From a virus, in the IMG/VR virus record IMGVR_UViG_3300009158_000080, positions 1 through 42,566 of that record: 42,566 nucleotides of DNA; one strand, written 5' to 3'. Made by a program: the position numbers and the translations under genes. This document shows, one piece after another, positions 8,592 to 18,800 of this stretch; position 1 is the stretch's first letter; each line of letters opens with the position of its first letter. The notes beneath the pieces are model-generated. The model did not search any database. It saw only the letters and a list, made by a program, of their open reading frames with translations, and had not been told where the DNA came from.

Positions 8592-9318
8592 CTCCTAATG
8601 CAATAGGTGCCTCCTCCACCTCACCATCTTCGTGAGTATATTCAAATTTCATATTCATATCAGGTGACATACTCTTAATATGCTCTCTTAATGCTCTACT
8701 ATCTTTAGCTAACATATTGTTTACAAATTTGTTAATAGTTGCTAAATCATTCTTACCATCAACTGATTTAATCATATATCTTAATCTAGTACTAATCTCA
8801 GATGATACATCTTTATTTATTTTTTTAAGAGCTTCTACATCTTTATCAATTAATCTTTCATCACCATGTGTTAATATCTTAAATGTTAATTTAGTACCAC
8901 TTGGTGTTGTATAATCAAATTCATTTTTGTTTTTGAATATTGAAAAATCAACTTCTTTAGTTTGGATTGTAGATAAATCAAAATTTACATTAATTGTTTC
9001 ACCTTTTTTAGATGAAAAGAATTGTAAATTATATTCTGCACCATATCCTAATAATCTAGTTGCTAAAAGGATAGCGTTTTTATCACCAATAATAATATCA
9101 TCCGATTTTATACCATCTACTATAATAGATTCAAATAATGTATCAATTGCTAATCCTTTTTTAATAAGATTAGATGAAGAAAGAATATCTTCCTCCTTTG
9201 CAGTCATTAATTTAATTCTAATTTGCCCAGATGATAATGGATGTTCTGGTGGATATACTTTACCTTGAGATGGAAGGTCTAATACTTCCGTTGGAAAATC
9301 ATATACTTTGTCTGTCAT
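8560..9318 (-). CDS. T4-type baseplate-domain protein / tail assembly chaperone (gp26-like), 252 aa
   Basis: The protein opens with DFPTEVLDLPSQGKVYPPEH, the 'LPS.G..Y....pl..g.i.lr.mta.eEd.l.s..l...g.ai..ll...i' signature of the T4 baseplate/gp26-like family. T4 gp26 acts in hub assembly. Here the gene lies between the tail tube and the tape measure, where other phages keep the tail assembly chaperone that coats the tape measure. The C-terminus ends in GVGFFWPSYQS, and the GGGTTTTTTTGG run encoding GFFW overlaps the next ORF. A shift into that frame would replace the last six residues with 68 others. It has its own promoter-like octamer 26 nt upstream and weak ribosome-binding sequence (AAGTAAAG). 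Confidence 0.8.
   Translation of the reverse strand: MTDKVYDFPTEVLDLPSQGKVYPPEHPLSSGQIRIKLMTAKEEDILSSSNLIKKGLAIDTLFESIIVDGIKSDDIIIGDKNAILLATRLLGYGAEYNLQFFSSKKGETINVNFDLSTIQTKEVDFSIFKNKNEFDYTTPSGTKLTFKILTHGDERLIDKDVEALKKINKDVSSEISTRLRYMIKSVDGKNDLATINKFVNNMLAKDSRALREHIKSMSPDMNMKFEYTHEDGEVEEAPIALGVGFFWPSYQS
8576..8592 (-). other. Putative programmed frameshift site (T7 run)
   Basis: In the upstream frame the codons are GTT GGG TTT TTT TGG CCT. The downstream ORF is entered by a +1 slip (GGG TTT TTT, skip T, GGC) or a -2 slip. The stop of the upstream frame is only 15 bases beyond the run. The run contains TTTTTTG, the slippery heptamer of P2 E/E', but in a register that would not give -1 entry into this ORF. 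Confidence 0.5.
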
Positions 9319-9344
9319 AACTTTACTTGTTTTAAGTTTGTATA

Positions 9345-9352
9345 TATAAATA
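9345..9352 (-). promoter_or_regulatory. Phage TATTTATA promoter element (chaperone-like pair)
   Basis: An exact TATTTATA on the coding strand, 26 nt upstream of the ATG at 9318 and 27 nt after the end of the terminator at 9380-9405. Confidence 0.55.
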
Positions 9353-9379
9353 CATAGTTTTTAAAAAATTAGAAAGCAC

Positions 9380-9405
9380 AAAAAAGGGGATATTTTGATA
9401 TCCCC
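9380..9405 (-). terminator. Intrinsic terminator after the tail tube gene
   Basis: A perfect stem GGGGATAT-CAAA-ATATCCCC directly followed by six T on the coding strand, 23 bases after the tube stop codon. The stem is symmetrical and could also act on the opposite strand, where TGATTGTTTTT follows. Confidence 0.9.
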
Positions 9406-9428
9406 TGATTGTTTTTATTATTTTTAGA

Positions 9429-9917
9429 TTAGTATTCTAAGATAGCGTAATCATAAGCTAATGTTAAAGTGATAGTTGCTACTTCGTTTGAAGTGAAATC
9501 TAAATCACCAAAGTTAGCCTGAAGAATGAAAGCTCCTTTAAGTTTCCATTGTTCGATTTTATCACCAACCGGTCCTAACATATAGATATCGATATCCTTT
9601 TTGTAGAAATCAGCGTATCCATCTCTACCAGTAATAGATTCATGTGATAATCTCACCCACTCCATTACCGCTTGTGCTCCAGATGGAACGATTGGGTCAT
9701 AAAGAGTGATTTCTAAATCTTGCCACTCACCTTTACCTTTCAACTGTCTTTTAACGTTGATATGGTCTAAGGTTACTTTCTCAAAGTTAATTTGAGGTCT
9801 GTTACCAGCTTTTACTAAATATGATTGAATACCATCAATTTCCATGATGTATCTGTTCTTCATTTTAGGTTCGAAGTTCGTATAGAACATCTTATCAAAT
9901 TCTAATATTTCTGCCAT
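9429..9917 (-). CDS. Tail tube protein (T4 gp19-like), 162 aa
   Basis: The length matches T4 gp19 (163 residues). Diagnostic segments are an N-terminal MFYTNFEPKMKNRYIMEIDG ('f.P....n.f.m.i.gi..y.vk...rP'), a central beta region with WQDLEITLYDPIVPSGAQAV (the 'L.i...dp..p.g.q....W.r' motif), and a C-terminal GDLDFTSNEVATITLTLAYD strand pair. The protein stacks as hexameric rings inside the sheath. It is transcribed alone: promoter-like TATTTATT 23 nt upstream and a strong terminator directly downstream, as expected for an abundant structural protein. A CGGAA sequence lies 6 nt before the ATG. GC content is visibly higher than in neighbouring genes, consistent with high expression. Confidence 0.95.
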   Translation of the reverse strand: MAEILEFDKMFYTNFEPKMKNRYIMEIDGIQSYLVKAGNRPQINFEKVTLDHINVKRQLKGKGEWQDLEITLYDPIVPSGAQAVMEWVRLSHESITGRDGYADFYKKDIDIYMLGPVGDKIEQWKLKGAFILQANFGDLDFTSNEVATITLTLAYDYAILEY

Positions 9918-9940
9918 TTTTGTTCCGTTTATTTTATATT

Positions 9941-9948
9941 AATAAATA
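9941..9948 (-). promoter_or_regulatory. Phage TATTTATA-type promoter element (tail tube)
   Basis: The coding strand reads TATTTATT followed by AATATAAAAT, 23 nt upstream of the tube ATG at 9917, in the short gap after the sheath stop codon. Confidence 0.5.
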
Positions 9949-9969
9949 TCCAATTCCTTTATTTTCAAA

Positions 9970-12246
9970 TTATGCGTTGAAAGATGCTCCCGTTGGTAAG
10001 ATGTTGAAATCAATTACGATGAATTCAGCTGTCTTTGCCGGTTGTAAGAACACTTGTCCTGCTAATACATTTCTATCGATTACATCCGGTGTGTTGTTAG
10101 TTTCATCCATTACAACTTTGAATGCGTATAAACCTTGTCTTTGTTGGATAGCCTCTAAATAAGGGTTTACAGTGTTTAAGAAACGAGTTCTAGTTGTAGA
10201 TGTATTTTGTTCAAACACTAAGTAACGAGATGTTGAAGCGATGAACTTCTTCATTGTGATAAGTAATCTTCTTACATTGATTCTATCTAATGCCGAAGCC
10301 TTATCTTGCAATGTCTTCTGTCCGAATGCTACAATACCTTGTCCAGGGAATGCTGCGATTGGGTTTACTTTGTTCTCATATAGAGTGTCTCTCTCTGCAT
10401 GTGTTAATCTATTCAATACACTAACTGCTCCAGTGATACCACCTCTATTCAAACCAGCCGGTGCGAACCACTCTGCCGCCAATCTATCATTACTTGCGTA
10501 AACCGCTGGTAATAATACTGATGGAGGAACTATTGTTAATTTGTTTGTATTTGTATCAATTGTTTTAATCCAAGGATAATAAGTACCAACATAATTTGAA
10601 TCTACTCCTTGCGCTTTTTCAGTTACATCTGCAATTGTTGCATCATAATCAGAAAATTCAGCTATGTAGAATGCATCTTGTCTATCTTCAACCATATCAA
10701 TAACTGCTTGAACAGCTGCTGGATGGCTTTGGTAGTTTAGACCAGGTGTTACCACCATATTGATATCCCACTCATCAGGATTAGAAATTGCGTTAATTGC
10801 TTTTGTATATGCTACTGAACCAGATGCTGCTGAAGTTGAACAATTGAATCCTTGCTGATTTGCATTGCTCCAATTTGCATCACCAGCTTTAGCTATTGGT
10901 GTGATTGGATTGATACCATCAAATCCATATTGGAATGCTAATACAAATTGTCTCTTAACCATATCAACTGCCTTTGAACCAGTCATTTGGTATGATAATT
11001 GAGAATCAAATCCGAAAACAGCGTTTGAACCTGATAATGCTCCATCAGGAATTGGTTTTAAATATTGAGCGTTATCAATTGATACACCCTCACCTTCAAA
11101 ATCAAATCCACTATAATAGATTGGAGAACCGGCTGTGTTAGCTGCTGAACCTGTTTGATATACAACCGCAGGTACTTTAGTTACATCGCCAGCTGCTGTT
11201 TCAATTGGATTTATATATGCTGCATGTCCGAATGGTGCTGCTGATATAGGATATGAACCAGCTATTGCTACTTCAACTCTTACATATTTTGATTTATTAG
11301 CGTAATCACCATTTTGTGTGATTTTGCCAGCAGAATCAATTGTAATATAAGAATCACCCATTCTTCTAGCTATAAAGTTTGGAGAAGCAGGGTCTAAGTT
11401 TACATTGTTAAATGTTTCAACAACACTCTTTCTCTTATCAATATCAGAATAACTTCTAATAGTTACAGTAAAAGTTGAATAATCAGTACCACCATCTTCA
11501 CCAGCTGCCTTTACATTAGAAATACCAACTTTAAATTTAGTATTATAATTTGCACCATCACCTAAAGTTACAAATTTGAAAAGGTCATATCTTACACCAC
11601 TAATCAATTGAGAGGTAACCATTGGAGTTTGTGCAGGCTGTGCATCAAATGTATAATCCTGTGTAGGTAATACAATACTAGATATACTAGCTGTTGGTAA
11701 ACCATTTGCTGCATTTTCAAAGTAAACATAAGTGTATGCTTCTTTTGGTCCAAGTGGAGATTCACCAAATACATCTGATAAATCATTTGTAGCTGATGTT
11801 ACTGTTGATGCTGATACATTCGTTGCACTACCGGTTGCTCCAGTAATTACAAATGAACCAGATGTACCGGTTGCACTTCCTCCAGTAAAACCATAGTTTT
11901 GGAATCCGTTTGAAGTTGAGTATAATACACCAGCTATTTTACCACCAGCAACTATTGCTAATGGTGCTGCTTGGTAGTATCCTCCGATACCTGCAACTCT
12001 TACGATAGTAGCTTGTCCAGCTTCTCTTAAATAATTTTGTACTGCGTATTCAGTATAATATGTTCCGTCTACTTTACCGAACTTTTCCTCAAATTCTGAT
12101 TGAGTTGTTACGATTGTAGGTACAAATGCAGGTCCTTCTTTTAGAGGTCCTATAAATGCTGCTCCGATTTCACCGATTCCTTGAGAAAGGAATGATAAAT
12201 CGTTTTCTCTAGTAAATACACCAGGGGATACAATTCTTTCTGCCAT
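9970..12246 (-). CDS. Contractile tail sheath protein (T4 gp18-like), 758 aa
   Basis: The sheath contracts to drive the tube through the cell envelope. The N-terminus MAERIVSPGVFTREND and FLSQGIGEIGAAFIGPLKEG is the classic sheath opening ('r.v.pGVyt.E.D.s.....i...a..G....Gpa..p..v'). The C-terminal 200 residues (AGLNRGGITGAVSVLNRLTH, ...RINVRRLLITMKKFI..., DRNVLAGQVFLQPAKTAEFI) are the conserved sheath domain that packs on the tube. T4 gp18 has 659 residues; the extra length lies in a central G/S/T-rich variable insertion. I start at 12246, not at the in-frame ATG at 12297, because GGAG stands 7 nt before 12246 and the upstream start would sit almost on the promoter. This is the clearest Shine-Dalgarno in the window. 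Confidence 0.96.
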   Translation of the reverse strand: MAERIVSPGVFTRENDLSFLSQGIGEIGAAFIGPLKEGPAFVPTIVTTQSEFEEKFGKVDGTYYTEYAVQNYLREAGQATIVRVAGIGGYYQAAPLAIVAGGKIAGVLYSTSNGFQNYGFTGGSATGTSGSFVITGATGSATNVSASTVTSATNDLSDVFGESPLGPKEAYTYVYFENAANGLPTASISSIVLPTQDYTFDAQPAQTPMVTSQLISGVRYDLFKFVTLGDGANYNTKFKVGISNVKAAGEDGGTDYSTFTVTIRSYSDIDKRKSVVETFNNVNLDPASPNFIARRMGDSYITIDSAGKITQNGDYANKSKYVRVEVAIAGSYPISAAPFGHAAYINPIETAAGDVTKVPAVVYQTGSAANTAGSPIYYSGFDFEGEGVSIDNAQYLKPIPDGALSGSNAVFGFDSQLSYQMTGSKAVDMVKRQFVLAFQYGFDGINPITPIAKAGDANWSNANQQGFNCSTSAASGSVAYTKAINAISNPDEWDINMVVTPGLNYQSHPAAVQAVIDMVEDRQDAFYIAEFSDYDATIADVTEKAQGVDSNYVGTYYPWIKTIDTNTNKLTIVPPSVLLPAVYASNDRLAAEWFAPAGLNRGGITGAVSVLNRLTHAERDTLYENKVNPIAAFPGQGIVAFGQKTLQDKASALDRINVRRLLITMKKFIASTSRYLVFEQNTSTTRTRFLNTVNPYLEAIQQRQGLYAFKVVMDETNNTPDVIDRNVLAGQVFLQPAKTAEFIVIDFNILPTGASFNA

Positions 12247-12278
12247 GTTATTTCTCCGATTATTATGTTTTAAAATGC

Positions 12279-12302
12279 TAATATTGAGTATGTACAATAT
12301 TA
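12279..12302 (-). promoter_or_regulatory. Stem-loop at the 5' end of the sheath mRNA leader
   Basis: The coding strand reads TAATATTG, an 8-nt loop, then CAATATTA: a perfect 8-bp stem. It begins 5 bases after the promoter octamer, so it would form at or near the transcript's 5' end. The leader of about 55 nt is the longest in the window. A 5' stem could protect this abundant mRNA from decay (inference). Confidence 0.5.
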
Positions 12303-12306
12303 CCTA

Positions 12307-12314
12307 TATAAATA
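12307..12314 (-). promoter_or_regulatory. Phage TATTTATA promoter element (sheath)
   Basis: An exact TATTTATA on the coding strand, 60 nt upstream of the chosen sheath ATG and immediately after the T-rich tail of the terminator at 12316-12367. Confidence 0.55.
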
Positions 12315-12315
12315 T

Positions 12316-12367
12316 AAAGAAAATGTCCAAAACATAATTTATTTTATTAAACTATACTTTGGACATT
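12316..12367 (-). terminator. Terminator-like hairpin after the 131-aa gene
   Basis: Perfect 10-bp arms AATGTCCAAA (12367-12358) and TTTGGACATT (12331-12322, coding-strand sense) flank a 26-nt AT-only-like loop and are followed by TTCTTT. The loop is long for a terminator but the arms are exact and the location, 24 bases after a stop codon, fits. Confidence 0.6.
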
Positions 12368-12390
12368 CAAAATAATATATTTTTGGTATA

Positions 12391-12786
12391 TTATACAGGA
12401 GGTGCGTCAGGTATATTACTACCAGATGCTTCAGACCAAGGGAAATTTTTAGGACCAACTTCTTGCTTTTCCCATTTATGTGAATCAATGTGTTTATTTA
12501 ATTGCTCATTTATATGTTGCCAATAATGAGGATTCGGTGATTCCGAACCACTTACATATGTTTTAACCCAACCCAATATTAAATCTTCAGATAAATCTTT
12601 GTAATCGATGAATCCATCTTCGTTTAAATCAGATATTTCAAATGGAGTTCCTCCAGTAAATGTAGCCACATATCCTTCTTCATCAGTAGCTTCAAGTTTC
12701 CATTGTGTACCAACAATAACATCTGATTTATCAGATGTATTTTGCTTTCTAAGTCCTGTTAATGACCATTTGTATTCGAATGCCAT
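12391..12786 (-). CDS. Small virion-associated protein with dockerin-like Ca loop, 131 aa
   Basis: The first half (YKWSLTGLRKQN, then a beta-rich strand pair 'TQWKLEATDEEGYVATFTGG') and the following 'I.y.DL.ed.ilgWvk......yw..I..qlnkhI' resemble a small protein family seen next to fibres in aquatic T4-like phages, in which the usual text is a short acidic segment, 'y.dLte..vl.WV', and a C-terminal helix. Residues 53-64 read DLNEDGFIDYKD, a dockerin/EF-hand-like loop with D1, N3, D5, G6, I8 and D12 in place. The C-terminal 25 residues are Pro/Ser rich. It follows fibre 2 by 25 bases and has its own octamer 15 nt upstream plus a terminator, so it is a monocistronic unit. No Shine-Dalgarno is visible. 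Function unknown. Confidence 0.8.
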   Translation of the reverse strand: MAFEYKWSLTGLRKQNTSDKSDVIVGTQWKLEATDEEGYVATFTGGTPFEISDLNEDGFIDYKDLSEDLILGWVKTYVSGSESPNPHYWQHINEQLNKHIDSHKWEKQEVGPKNFPWSEASGSNIPDAPPV

Positions 12787-12801
12787 AGTTTTGTTATTTT
12801 A

Positions 12802-12809
12802 TATAAATA
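12802..12809 (-). promoter_or_regulatory. Phage TATTTATA promoter element (131-aa gene)
   Basis: An exact TATTTATA on the coding strand, 15 nt upstream of the ATG at 12786, squeezed into the 25-base gap after the giant fibre stop codon. Confidence 0.5.
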
Positions 12810-12811
12810 TG

Positions 12812-15800
12812 TTACTTTTTATTTTTCAATTCTTTGATTTCAGCTCTTGCTTCGTCCAATTCTGCTTTTAATTCTTTAACTGCCTCTACCAATAGTGCGG
12901 TAATCTTATCGTATTTGATAGTCTTATACATTGGAGACATTTCAGGAACAAAATCAACCGCATCCATTGCGTTTTTAGAATCTTGATGTGTAAGTTGAGT
13001 TTGGTATTCCGTTGTTAATAATGGTTCTATTTCTTCAACTTCCTGTGCAATCAATCCAATATCTCTAGTTCCAGCACGCTTACTATTAATGTTTACCTTT
13101 TCATTATTCCAATCATAAGTAACACCTCTAAGCTTTTGGATTTTTTCTAAAGCGTTAGGAATTGTTTCTATATTTTCTTTAAGTCTAATATCAGAATAGT
13201 ATGCAATTACGTTACCACTTGCTCTCAAATCACCACTAATATAGAATCCCCAATCAGTAGTATATGCTCTCCAACCAGCTGCGTATGCTAAATAAACGTT
13301 ACCATTACAATATGATAAGAATGACCAACCATATGAAGGATGCCAGAATCCACAAGGTGCACCAGCACCAGCAGTATGTATCATCAATGCCATACTACCA
13401 TCAACTCTCCATCCAGAATATCCATTATTAGAACCACCCATATACCAAGATGTATAATCTCCAGTATAACGGTCTAAGTATTTAGAACCATCGTATCTAT
13501 TATACATAGTACCAGAATACATTCTATTGTAGAAATATGCAATTGGGTTACCATTCTCACCACTCATGTAAGTGAATGTGTTATCACCAGTTGAGTTATC
13601 CATCAATCTCAAATACGAATAAGTGTTATTGTTATTCGCATCAACTCTCAATGTAATATCATTGAATGAGTTTAATGAAACTGAATCAGCCCAGTTAGCG
13701 TTATAATCTTGCGATGCATATCCGTGATTATTAAATGTATCATATGTTGCGTTCCAGTCAAATGATACAAATGCCAATCTACTAATATAGGAGCTATATG
13801 AACCATAGTTTCCCCAAATAGAATATTCACTACCTACTCTAAATGAACCTTGTGCTCTAATATATGAATCACAATAAATGTTTTTACCATTATATGTTCT
13901 TAACCAAGTAGAATCCTGCATAAACCAACCACCACCATAAGATTCATTATACCATCCAGTACCACCATAACTTCTAAACCAGTTATTAGAATATATTGTA
14001 TTGGCCATCGTTAATGTATTCATATAAGATGAACCATTCATATCAATATAATATCCACCATTATCTCTATCTACAATATACGGAACGTATAGAGTATTAG
14101 AAATTCTAATATTTTGGTCACCAGCACCAACAGACATAATTTCAGAACCGTGATAAGGGTCATTATTATAGAATCTAGTTCCACCATAATCCCATCTACC
14201 ACCAATTTCAACCCCAGTGTGCCATCCTAATACTAAACGAGTATGTGTTGAGTAACCATTGTTGTATGGTCCTCTTACAAATATCATATAGTAAGGTTGA
14301 GCATCACTTCTAGTACCAGATGTAATACCAGTTTGAGAACCTACTGCAGATGGGTCAGTTCCACTATTACCCAAATCAATACTTCTAGTGTTACCAGTTC
14401 CACTATTAATTCTGAATGCGAATGTTCCACCATAATCATAGTAGTAATCTGAGTTTACAGAACTACGAGCAATTAAAGTACTACCATTATGAACACCATT
14501 TGTATAGAAATCACCATAGTTATTAATAGATGCCACATTCGTATTGGTACTCATATTTCTGAATACCCAAGCTCTACCAGATGTATCCATTATAAACCAA
14601 GTACCATAGTTATCGGATTGATAACCATGCGTACCATATCCAATGTTTGCACCATATTTGAATCCCATCCAAGATGTAGTAGTGTTACCAGTACTCCACA
14701 ATGTAATACCACCATCTCTTGATGAGTTATTATTATTAGAGTTGAACCAACCAGAATATCCAACCGTAAGATTGTTTACACTTACAACATCACTACCACC
14801 AGCATTAATACCACCATACAACCAGTTATATCCTAATGAATAAATACCAGATGGATGATACGATGCGTTACCAGTACCACCGGCGTTTGTATTACCTCTA
14901 TAATAGTTTGCATACATTCCAACCAAGTTAGAAGTACCATCAGGAACTGAATAGTATCCAGTACTAGATGTACCATAAAATGCAGGTGCCTGCATGCTGT
15001 CTGCTGAATATTGTCTACCATATGTCCAGAATGAACCATTATAGTGCGATATTATTGCATTTACTTTACTACTACCATTATACCCAACCCAACCTGGCAT
15101 TGCAGGTCCAGAACCTTGCCCAACAAATACAGTTTCTGCACCAACCATAGTGTATGCACCATAAGTTTGTCCAGATTGAGAACCTTTGTTGAAATAAAAT
15201 ATACCCCAGCCTCTAGCATTTTCTTGGAATAACCAGTTATTTGCTTCAGAGTTATCGGATACTAAGAATGTACCACCATCGTTATTTTGTCTAAAGTAAG
15301 CTTCAGCTTGTATTAAATATCCTATTGATGTACCATTGCCATCCCACTTATAATATGCATTATCATAATCATAGAATATAGGTGAACGAGTATCAACATA
15401 TGAATATAATCGTCTGTCCGAATCAATTCTTACAGCGTGCTGTCCGTTTATAGAAGGGAAATCTGATGTATTATTAACATAGAAATCTAACCAACCATTT
15501 GTATTAGTTCTACCTGCTACTATATAGTTTGCACCATTATTACCTAATTGTAAACCGTACCAATTAAGAGATGCATTATAAATACCAGAGTTATCTACAT
15601 ATCTTGCTCTAAAATGATAAGATGAATTTGGAGTAATTAAATCACCACTAGCAACATTACCTCTTGATGTTACAGTAGCTAAAGTTTCAGATGTTGCGTT
15701 ACCAGTAATTGATGTATTTAATGAATTTTTTGGAACAGTTGTTATTATACTTAAACCAGTATAAGTTGCATCTGTAATAGCCCAACTTTCCAAATATCCT

Positions 15801-18800
15801 GAGCCTTGGTCATATATACATCTTACGTTAAATCTACCATAATAGATGTTTGATGATAGATGAATACACACCTTACCAGCCCCATTTCTACCAATTCTTA
15901 CAGTACCAGGATCCCAATCACCGTTATTTATATATGAATGATTCGTCCAACTACCACCATATGCGTACCAAACAATTTGTAAATTAATTGATTGTGCATT
16001 TCCATATGCATAACCCTCAATAATTACAGTTGGCATATTGAAAGTACCATAATCAATATTCGTAGTAATTAAATATCCGTTTCCAGTTGAATAGTTAAGT
16101 GCGTTAAATGTAGATGTTAAACTATGATATGGAGTTGATACTTGATTAGTTCTTAATATATTTAAAACACTTGTACCATTTGTATTCAAGTAATAACTAC
16201 TATTATTATTCATATACAAGTTACCATCACTCAGATTTTTTCTCAAATCCCAGCTTGCCCATGTACCATTTAAAAAACCATAGTTACTACTATTATCACC
16301 ATATAATTGGAATTTGAAGCCACCAGAACTATTTTGTACTACGATACCACCATCACTATTTCCAGATGTTCTAATTCTAATATTTGCCGTATTGAATGCG
16401 TCAAATAAATGTGCTCCAATATATGCTGAACTTAAGTTAGCTTGTCCACCACTACTAATGTAATAAGTTGTACCACCTACATAAAGATTACCATCTGCTC
16501 TAAAGTTATATGGAGTATAAGTACCATTAGTAAATGCATTAGATTGATTTAATCTTAAATAACTATCTGTTGTATCAAGTGCTTGCTTACCATTACCAGA
16601 TAGATAATTAGTAAAGAATTGATTACCTGCTCCATTTACTCTCCATACCCAACCACTACCATCATTAACCGCAAATCCATAAGAACCACCGGATGATATA
16701 GTTGTATAAATACCATAATCAAATCCAGTCTTGTCAACAAAAATACCCCAGTCTGCTCCACTTCTATCAGAAACAGTCAATACCGCATCAGTACCTCCAA
16801 TTGAATATGGATTTGATGAACGATAGAAAATTACAGACCCATTATCAACACCACCAGCTATCAAACCTCTTAAGTTTGATGTTGTCGCGTTTACATAATA
16901 AGTTGTTGCTCCTCCAACATATACAGTGTTTGCAGTTAAGTTTCCACCAATTGTAGTATCTCTACTAATGTATGCTCTATAATAATCGTAATCATAAACC
17001 GCTTGATGGTATGGTTGATTATATCCACTATATCCACCATAGTATGCAAGTGCAGCTACAGATCCAGCATTTCCACTACCACCCGTATTGTAGAATGATA
17101 CCCTTATTCTATTGATAGCAGAATCAAATAAAGAATAGAATTTAGTAAAGTTACCAGGCCAGCTACTCCAGTTGTGACTGAATGCAGTACTCCAACTACT
17201 TCCTCCATTTGTTGATGTTTCTACTGTAATTGTAATATTTGCTCCATTGGTACTACCTACCACATGGAACATATCAAAGTTTTTATATCCTATACTAAAT
17301 GTAAATCTTTGACCTCTACCGCCACCACTAGCATCAATAGTAAATCCACCACCACTATAAGAAGATATAGCTTTTTCTCCTAAAAATGTATTTCTAATTG
17401 TATCGGTAATAGTTTGTGATGTCCAAGATGAATTATTTGCCGATGTTTCATACGTTATTAAATCACCATGTCTTAAATTAGACCAAACCGATGAATATGC
17501 AAATCCATTATATAAATAACCTCCACTAAAGCCACAATAAACTAAAGGTGAATTATTATTACCAAATGAAAGTACATTTCCAATTACAGTTCCAGTATTA
17601 GCAGTTAAGTTACCAGCTAATGTTAATGAGTTTAAATAAGATGTACCTGCATTAATATAATATGTAGAACCACCACCAGTATAAATCGTACCTGCTGTTA
17701 AATTTCCTCCAAACCAACCAGTTCCATTATTTAAATCTACATAGAATCTAGCAACACCACTACCAACAAAACCTAATCTATTAGAATCACCACTACCACC
17801 CAATAATCCACCAGCCGTAGTTTCAAAATATAAACCCCAGTTATTAGCTCCCGGTGTAATCCAGAAATTATTAGTATCAGTTACTTGTAAGAATGCGTAG
17901 TTGTAAACACCAGATGAATACATACCACCAGCTGCTACTAAGTTTCCAGCTAAACTTAAATTGTTTAAATAGGATGTACCTGAATTAACATAATAAGTTG
18001 TTGCGTTACCTACATATGAAGTTCCTACTTGTGAGTTACCAGGAATAGTAAAGTTACCACTACCATCCAATCTACCTATTTGAGTATATGATGCAAATCT
18101 ATTTAATGTTGTACCTGCATCATTATAGAAAGTAAATCCACTATTAAATAATAAATAAGTTGATGTGTCTGCTAATGGTGCTCTCCAGCTACCACCTGTT
18201 GTTGTATGTCTAACGTTGTATCCTAATCCTCCATAAGAACCACCACTATAACCAGCTACAATACCTCTACCTTCAGAACCGCCATTACCTAAATTTACGT
18301 TAAATGTACCAGTACCATCATAAAAATTTGTTGCTGATACATTTGATGAAAACACAGCGTTTGTACCATTTAAAGTACCAGCTAATGTTAATGCGTTTAA
18401 GTTTGATGTAGCATTACTAAGATAATATGTACTACCATTGATATTAATATTACCACCTAAAGGATTTAATGTTATGGGTTCTACACCATTTGCTCCACCT
18501 GTATTATCATATGATGCTTGAATCCATCCTGCGAATGGTGAAACGTTTTGAGTACCTAATTGTAATCTTACTAATGCGTTAGTTCCAGCTAATACTAAAT
18601 GTGCATTATTTGTATTATCCGCAGTTGTTGGTGCGCTTACACCAGCTTTATATATTGTTGTATTACCAATTGCCGTTAAACCACCCATAACACTATTTCC
18701 AGAAACAGTATTATTTCCAGTTACCGTCAATGTAGTACCATCAAATAATAAATTACTTTCAACGGTTGCATTTGGTGCAGTACCATTTAGTGTTATTACA

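Noticed and set aside
12247-12297. Upstream in-frame ATG for the sheath gene
   Set aside because: It adds 17 residues unlike any sheath N-terminus, lies 9 bases from the promoter octamer and has no ribosome-binding site, whereas 12246 has GGAG and starts MAERIVSPGVFT.
12307-12314. T4-type late promoters (TATAAATA) driving the plus strand
   Set aside because: The octamer reads TATAAATA on the plus strand, but no plus-strand genes exist here and the copies track the start codons of minus-strand genes.
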